Source: Branchiostoma belcheri
Lineage: Eukaryota; Chordata; Leptocardii; Amphioxiformes; Branchiostomatidae
Length of the DNA: 64,000 nucleotides
NCBI RefSeq assembly: GCF_001625305.1
Contig: NW_017802802.1
Coordinates: 593,000-656,999, forward strand
Direction: 5' to 3'
Below, one piece after another: positions 57,966-64,000 of this stretch. A model generated the notes under the pieces. That model was not told the origin of the DNA. It worked only from the letters and a program-made list of their open reading frames with translations, and made no database searches. Within the stretch, counting starts at the first letter, position 1. Each line of letters starts with the position of its first letter. A program made the position numbers and the translations under genes.

Positions 57966-59899
57966 GTGAGCCTTAATTCGTAATTCTCTTGTTACTATGG
58001 CAACAAGAATGAGCCAGGAAGGATCATTGCATAAGTTTTATGGATAACATTTCGGATCAGGCTTGAAAACCTTTTTTCTGCATACCTGCAGCTGCACTGG
58101 TACATGGTGAAACAGTATTTACACTGGTCCGGACTGTCCTTCCTGGTCTATCCATTGTAAAAATGAGAAAGTCCCAAATGACAAGGCTGCATAATGATGA
58201 TCTGTCCCTGCCTACCAACCTTTGGCTAGTTTTTTAAGGACTGAGATCCGAAACGCAACATTTTTCCTCAGGCCTGAGGGGTATCTGGGGTTGGTAGATA
58301 CACAGAACAAATGTCACTCAACTTCACCTTTTAGCTCTTCTTGTGTGTATGATTGTTTCTTGTGGGACACAACTGAAGATGTAGGCATTGAGATAATTTA
58401 AGTTGCGTTGTTTTATATCTTAAGCTTTTCCCCTGTCATGCCTATCTAGAAGTCACACTTTTAACATGATGTTACGTGCTGACAATATAAGCTTTTATTC
58501 TAAGACATGATGTTTGGATTTTGATGTACATGTATATAGCATCAGAATAACAAACAGCATCATAAAATATTTCTGCTACATATGATACACATGTACATGT
58601 AGCAAATTGGACAGTTTGAACTTTCTCCAATACCAAAAGAACACTCACTGATGACTTTTTGACTGTCTTCATTAGCCTTCATAAAATGGTTTTGGTCAGC
58701 CTTTTCTTGCTTAATTGGCATTGGAGCAATTTTAAACTTTTCCATATGTCTCGCACCAACACCGATGAGTTTTTATTCTGAATACATAGCATGGTGACCT
58801 TATCATGATCGTCACTTACGGTACATTGTATCAGTTAATAATACAATACCATAGCTTTGTATGAAATTTTATTTTACCACTCATCTCTTCCTCATTATGT
58901 AGCTTAAACTACTAGGTTGGAATAAATTATGCTGGTGTGTCATAAAATGCTCAAATATTTAGGAAGACGCTTTGATGATTTTCATAAAGCATCTTCCTTA
59001 AAGCTTTGTAGCTGGGCTTAACTTGTCTTGTCTTGTCTTATAATACTAATATAGCCTTTGGCCCTTGTATTAGCTGCGTTTTGGATCTGGATACAGGTAA
59101 ACATTCAGAGCTCTGCAGAGCTCTGTTTTTCCTCCTTTTAGAGCTTTACATGTACCTTTATTGCACTTATGTTATTATGACATTTACTGTCACTTGAGAA
59201 ACACGAAGGTGCTTTGACTTGTCTGCATGTTTGTAGCTGGAAATTGGTGCTATAACACAAGAGCTTTGAAGTTTGAGAAAATGACAATCTGCCCTTATGA
59301 CATACAGGGAGCAGCTTGGCTTTTCATGAACTTTTCACAGGTCATTGCAATGTTTCATTGCAAATTTGCTGATTGATTACTCTTGGCTATAGTAGCAGTG
59401 GATGATGAGCATAAAACCAAATTAGCCAATACATCCTTTCTAATCACACAAACTATTATTCACAAATCAAAATCAAAAATTAATTTTATTCCCTTACCCT
59501 CAAAGTTAACCTCAAAGTGATATTTCCAGACTTTATTTGGTCACATAATATCATATACAATTAGATGTATAGCTTGTTTGATACCAGTATATTACTTTTT
59601 TTAATAAGACAAACATCTCCTAAACTGTCAGATGAAATGTCATTGGCTTGTTTGGACTTCAGCTATAAGAGAACATACAATTAGACCTTGAGTATGTGAA
59701 CATTCTTGTATTTTTTTCTGTCTATGGCAACACTATAGCAAAAATCGCGTTTTCTGCAGTAGTTGTTTCCTGCCACTGAAGTTGCAAGGAAAGCTGCTGT
59801 TTTTCCCTGTACATTTTGTGCTGTAATTAGTCTTTTTTTTTCTTTTCTTTTCACGTCTGTCCCTCCTCCCGTCTCGGACCTGCCTGTCTGCGTGTCCAG
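57966..59899 (+). other. Intron 3 of MOLO1-like gene
   Basis: 1.9 kb, phase 0. AT-rich, with a perfect 20-bp palindrome at 59107-59126 and a pyrimidine tract before the acceptor. The minus-strand open frames over exon 4 extend into it but are shadows. Confidence 0.75.
59107..59126. repeat. Perfect 20-bp palindrome
   Basis: CAGAGCTCTGCAGAGCTCTG equals its own reverse complement and is itself a direct repeat of the 10-base palindrome CAGAGCTCTG. Confidence 0.95.
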
Positions 59900-60391
59900 G
59901 TCTATACGTCCCGGGGGAATCAGGTCAGACTCAAACTCACGCCGTTCCGCGTCATCACCATCTACGAGAAGCACCGCGCCTTCTTCTCGCTGGAGGAGTT
60001 CCAGGACGGCATCGCCGCTCTCATCCACGACTACAAGAAAGTTTTCATTGGGACTTACCGAGACGTGGAGGAGACGGCCAAACAGGACCTGAGCACGGTG
60101 GTCAGCGGCGTCTGTGTAGGGATGTCCTTCTTCTTCTGCTGCGGCTGCTGCATGATTCTGGGGAAGCACGAGCGGGACATCCGCCTGAAACCCAAGCCCA
60201 GCAGTCCCAACTGGGAGAACAGCAGCACGGGCAGCAGCAGGACCCGAAACACCGACCATCCGCTGGAGAGGCAGGACGCGGGAGTGGCGGGGTTCTCAGG
60301 CGACGCGGGGGGAGCGGGAGATGCGGGGGGAGGGGATGGAGGGGGAGGAGACGGTGGGGATGGTGGCGGCGGCGACGCTGGAGGGTTCTAG
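59900..60391 (+). CDS. MOLO1-like membrane protein, terminal exon A
   Basis: Starts phase 0 after gcgtgtccag. Encodes the end of the TPM-like domain (VYTSRGNQVRLKLTPFRV ... DGIAALIHDYKKVFIGTY), a single membrane segment rich in Phe and Cys (VVSGVCVGMSFFFCCGCCM, about residues 222-240) and a cytoplasmic tail. The tail is Pro/Ser-rich and then a Gly/Asp run ending GDAGGF before TAG at 60389-60391. With exons 1-3 it gives 318 aa. The membrane cysteines could be palmitoylated (inference). Exon B at 61908 encodes a homologous, alternative end. Confidence 0.88.
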   Translation, partial: VYTSRGNQVRLKLTPFRVITIYEKHRAFFSLEEFQDGIAALIHDYKKVFIGTYRDVEETAKQDLSTVVSGVCVGMSFFFCCGCCMILGKHERDIRLKPKPSSPNWENSSTGSSRTRNTDHPLERQDAGVAGFSGDAGGAGDAGGGDGGGGDGGDGGGGDAGGF

Positions 60392-61907
60392 CCAATCGTA
60401 AGGGTACCAGAAGGATGGTGGTACGGTGGTATGTTTGATAAGCAAAGTTCTGAAAGGAAAAAATACAGGGATAGTAGACAAAATGAATTAAATTGTTGCC
60501 TTGCTTGCCTACTCTTGAAACTCTTCCAACACAAATCTACTGTGATAGACAGGTGCACAGGTTTAGAGACTTGTTGATAATGTAAAGTGATAGTTGTGAG
60601 TTTAGTCTTAGTACTATAGTGAGACTATATATACTATGTTTCTGCCTGTAGAAATAATTCAGTTCTCTATGGTCCCCAGGATTTATTTCTGGATGGTGAC
60701 CCATGAACGACCAACATTTGATTTCTATGACGTTTGATTTGACTATGACCCATAGTACGGTTGGAAAGACAACAAAACTTACAAAATACACCTCTTTATC
60801 AAGAAATTTGTTGCTCAATGGTCGTTCAACGGTCACCACTTGAGCAGAAAGGAGGACTAACAGCCAAATGCCAGTGCACAAACATCCAAACCTCGTGTTG
60901 ATACTTATTTATTCTGTACATAGACAAATTTACCAGGTAAAGTACTTTATTGGAACCTACCAGATCAAATCTGGGACAATCTATACAACAAATGATATTT
61001 ATTTATTTTATTTATCAGTCTGTCATATGGGACTCCCCATCATATTTCTCTCCAAAACTTTTTTATGGAATAGATGCTGACAACACATAACTGCTTATGT
61101 TATAGTATAAGTTTGTTAAGGAGGCTTGTATTCCCTTTTAATTAGAGTGATGTGAAAAAGGCTGGTTGAATGAACTTGACGTGTAAAATAATGTAAAAAG
61201 GCCTATGTTCACTTCATGTACTTGTATCATTGTTAAAGCTGTTCTGAAAGTTGTCACATTTTGTTGACTGTAATTCTATGTTGGAATTCTACATGAGGTA
61301 TGTTGTGTGTCAGTTCATGTACACATGAGGGAGAAAAATTAAATTTGAGTCTTGCTGTGTATTTTCGTGTTGCAGTCATTTTTGTTGTTGCTGAAAGATG
61401 TTTTCACGGATAGTTTTTATAAGCAGTCTACATAGACATGTCATAACATAATGTAACTCCTTGAAACACTCTTAAAACAACAATATTTGGGAGGTAGATA
61501 ATTTAAAGTAAATACATACATTACATAAATCAATATTCTTTTAAAATCCTCTACTTATTCTTCATTCTACAAATGGTACCAGAATGGTTTATGCAGTGTT
61601 ACATAATTTTTGCCATGTTCTGTTGGCTGTCAGTAATTTAATGAGAATCTGTGCATACACCCTTTCATGGTTTTGTCAAATGACAGACGTGATGACAGCG
61701 ACATGGACACTGTATGAACTGCTTCAATAGGCTTTCATTCAAATGCCCACACAATAACTGCACTGTCCCAGGTTGACATTTTTTCTGGCTATGGCAAAAT
61801 GTCATTAGGTCCCTTAGCATCTGTGTCTGTCGCCATTCCTTCCCCCCTCTCACTTTCCCTTCTTTTTTCTCTTTTTTTTCACATTACTCGCGGACCTGTG
61901 TGACCAG
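60392..61907 (+). other. DNA between the two alternative terminal exons
   Basis: 1.5 kb, AT-rich, probably the 3' UTR of isoform A and intron for isoform B. An ATTAAA near 61338 could be a polyadenylation signal for A. A long pyrimidine tract (61846-61883) precedes the exon B acceptor. Confidence 0.6.
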
Positions 61908-62351
61908 ATCTATACTTCGGTCAACAAAGAAGTCGGACTCAAACTGACCCCCTTCCGTCGGACCAGCATCTATGAGAAGCGCCGCGGGCTGTTCTCCCTG
62001 GATAACTACCAGTTGGGACTGGCCACCCTGGTGTTCGACTACAAGGCCGTTCTCATCGGTACGTACCAGGACGTGGAAGAGATGGCCGAACAGAACCTGA
62101 GCACGGTGGTCAGCGGCGTGTGCGTGGCCCTGTCCTTCTTCTTCTGCTGCGGCTGCTGCCTGGTCCTGGGGAAACACGAGGTGGAGACACGGGGAACCAT
62201 GACTCCATCTACCAGCATGGGTACAGAGACAGCCGAGCTGATGGCGGTCAGGCAGCCCGGCCAGGGCTACACCAGCGTGGCGGGGTTCGGCGGAGGGGAC
62301 GCCGGCGCAGACGCTGGTGCAGATGCTGGGGGAGACGCCGGTGGTTTTTAG
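61908..62351 (+). CDS. MOLO1-like membrane protein, terminal exon B
   Basis: Starts phase 0 after gtgtgaccag. Encodes IYTSVNKEVGLKLTPFRR ... VFDYKAVLIGTYQDVEEM, the membrane segment VVSGVCVALSFFFCCGCCL and a Thr/Ala/Gly-rich tail ending GGDAGGF before TAG at 62349-62351. Over the first 91 residues about two thirds are identical to exon A. There is no ATG-bearing signal exon nearby, so it is most simply an alternative last exon of the same gene (302 aa with exons 1-3). A separate paralogue with a lost or distant 5' part is the other option. Confidence 0.85.
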   Translation: MYTSVNKEVGLKLTPFRRTSIYEKRRGLFSLDNYQLGLATLVFDYKAVLIGTYQDVEEMAEQNLSTVVSGVCVALSFFFCCGCCLVLGKHEVETRGTMTPSTSMGTETAELMAVRQPGQGYTSVAGFGGGDAGADAGADAGGDAGGF

Positions 62352-63278
62352 ATGTTTTCCTGGGAAACACTGACTGAGTGGTACATGTACATACCAGCCA
62401 TAGGAAAAAAGTAACACAACCCTGTGTACTGTGTTTAGTGTCACTTCTTTCTTTGATACCCTTTTTTCCAAAAACCACAGTACTTTTAATGTCTGACACA
62501 AAGTTCCTAATTTGACGATATCAAACAATAGCATGTTCTGTAACTGTGCTGTAATTATGCAGTAGGACAGTAGGCTGTACACAGAGTTGTGCTTTTTTTT
62601 CTGCTAGGAAACAATTTAAGCTTATGCCCTTTTGGTACAGTGTTCTAGTTTGACGTGTTATTGTTTGACGGCTAACCCCCACCTCAAAATGCACTGAAGG
62701 AATTCCTTGCAAGGACATGTTGGATTTTTGAAGCCTTTGCAAGCATTTGGTGTTTGGACTGTTATATGAAAGATACTGATAAATCCTACACCAGACACCA
62801 AAGACAAGCTGACCCAGGACAAGGCAAAAATGGGAAATAAGACAGAAGAGACCAGCAACTAAGGAATACTCTTTGAAGGACTGGCAATGATGATGACATT
62901 GACAAAGAATGGATGATGGAATAGGGATAACGTGGACATTCTTATATGGACTTTTTTCCAGTGAAGAGTATTTTTTTACTGTAAACTCTGGCTCCAAATA
63001 CGTGATCTCCAAACAAAATAGCAAGTCATTTTCAAAAGCAGTTGCCTTTGGCAAGGTATTTTTAGAATTTAAGATGTGGAGTTTGACTTAACTCATTAAA
63101 GATCCATGGATGGTGGCATTGTCCTGATTTAATAACTTCATTCTGTCGCTCCGTTGAAATGCACTGGTCCTGGAGTTAATGTGTTAAGTTGTCACTATGT
63201 CTTTACTTGTGTCCCCTTTAATTTGGGTGCCCTGTACCTCTGTAGAGAACTGTGGGCCACAAGTCCTATCTATACTTC

Positions 63279-63410
63279 TCAGGGCTGGAAGTACCACCTG
63301 CTTATGCAGGTTAGTGCAGGTAAAATTGGAGATGTGCAGGTATTTTTGATAACCACCTGTTCCTAACCTGCACTGGGGCATGACAAAACCAGCGCCGGAC
63401 ACTAGCTTTA
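63279..63410 (+). repeat. Dispersed repeat with CACCTGCTTATGCAGGTT core
   Basis: ctggaagtaccacctgctta, then tgcaggttagtgcaggtaa, then cctaacctgcactggggcatg. Related to 690-785 in the same orientation, more than 60 kb away. Confidence 0.5.
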
Positions 63411-63508
63411 GGGGGACATACATACATGCATGTATACATGTATGACCATTGGTGGTCAAAAACTGACTTCCATTCTTCAAAGTAGCATCATTGAAGACAG
63501 CAAAGAAC

Positions 63509-63514
63509 AATAAA
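63509..63514 (+). terminator. Candidate polyadenylation signal of MOLO1-like isoform B
   Basis: AATAAA about 1.16 kb beyond the exon B stop, after an otherwise gene-free stretch. Positional support only. Confidence 0.35.
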
Positions 63515-64000
63515 ATTTAAAATGGTGCTACTAACTACACTATTTTCAAAACATTTCAATTTCTTCAAGAAGTAAAAGGCAAAGTCAAGATATGACAGTC
63601 TATAGCCACAACTTATGAACAAAGGCAGTCACTGATCAAGGACTTCACAGAATCAAGTAGTAGGAGGCTGGCAGATTGATTATAACACATCCTTTGCAGG
63701 GACTGCTACCTGACATGTGGTTCTTCAATTAGAGAAGAAAACATGATTTGCTGCTACCCATGCATGCACAGATTTTAGGTGATTTATGAAATGACAGAAT
63801 TGTTGCTGTCATAAAACAACCATGTGTTGTTCATTTCAAAACAAGATATTTTCATATGTTGTTCATTTATTCCTATCAAGTACATCATACATGTATTTGG
63901 GGACACTGGAGGTCTTCCATAAAGTCAAGTCACTAATAATGTTTTGAAATCTATGCAGTGTGAAGCAGTTTGCTGCTATTGTGACTATGCTTGAAAAGTT

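Larger units (their letters stand above)
62352..64000 (+). other. 3' flank of MOLO1-like gene
   Basis: AT-rich. It holds the dispersed repeat at 63279-63410 and a candidate AATAAA at 63509-63514. A minus-strand open frame at 62521-63054 has no recognisable domain. No other gene is seen to the window end. Confidence 0.6.

Noticed and set aside
59681..60259. 192-codon minus-strand open frame
   Set aside because: It is antisense to exon A of the MOLO1-like gene, open because the exon is GC-rich. Splice signals and domain matches are all on the + strand. The similar minus frame at 61884-62582 is rejected for the same reason.
62521..63054. 177-codon minus-strand open frame
   Set aside because: No domain, no splice context and AT-rich codons. 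It is probably a chance frame in the 3' flank of the MOLO1-like gene.

Overview
The window looks like nuclear DNA of a cephalochordate (amphioxus, Branchiostoma, most likely B. floridae). It has intron-rich animal genes with GT-AG splice sites, a Rx/Rax homeobox gene, an astacin fused to CUB, PAN and kringle domains, many short MITE-like and tRNA-derived repeats, long CA microsatellites, and what looks like two unmerged alleles on either side of a 20-N gap, as expected of a very polymorphic genome. The species call is inference.

Layout. (1) About 4.95-25.8 kb: Rx on the + strand, three coding exons (5088-5376, 11574-11828, 24122-24529), with the homeodomain split by intron 2 and an OAR tail at the C-terminus. 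One extra G in the homeodomain (within 11703-11705) breaks the frame in this assembly. (2) 34.07-36.5 kb: a second PRD-class homeobox gene on the - strand, tail-to-tail with Rx. It has the same three-exon structure, the same intron phases, an octapeptide-like motif and about 70% homeodomain identity to Rx, so it is probably an inverted tandem descendant of an Rx-like gene. (3) 48.99-55.48 kb: a ten-exon coiled-coil gene on the - strand (388 aa by my joining), including a 16-nt microexon. Nested in one of its introns, on the opposite strand, is an intact intronless gene of 706 codons for a secreted astacin-EGF-CUB-PAN-PAN-kringle protein. (4) 56.3-62.4 kb: a MOLO1/TPM-domain membrane protein gene on the + strand, head-to-head with the coiled-coil gene, with two homologous terminal coding exons that can each be joined to the shared 5' exons.

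The rest is intron and intergenic DNA rich in repeats: at least three MITE-like families, five tRNA-derived SINE copies, a 1.28-kb TIR element inserted in the middle of a tandem repeat, minisatellites, and an approximately 1.1-1.4 kb duplication flanking the N gap that differs by one retroelement insertion. TAAT-rich clusters in Rx intron 2 and near the second homeobox gene are candidate enhancers.

The genes do not form a pathway. Rx and its neighbour are transcription factors. The astacin is a secreted protease. The MOLO1-like protein is a likely accessory subunit of membrane channels (inferred from the family). Exon joins were made by eye from splice consensus and reading phase; no transcript or database evidence was available.
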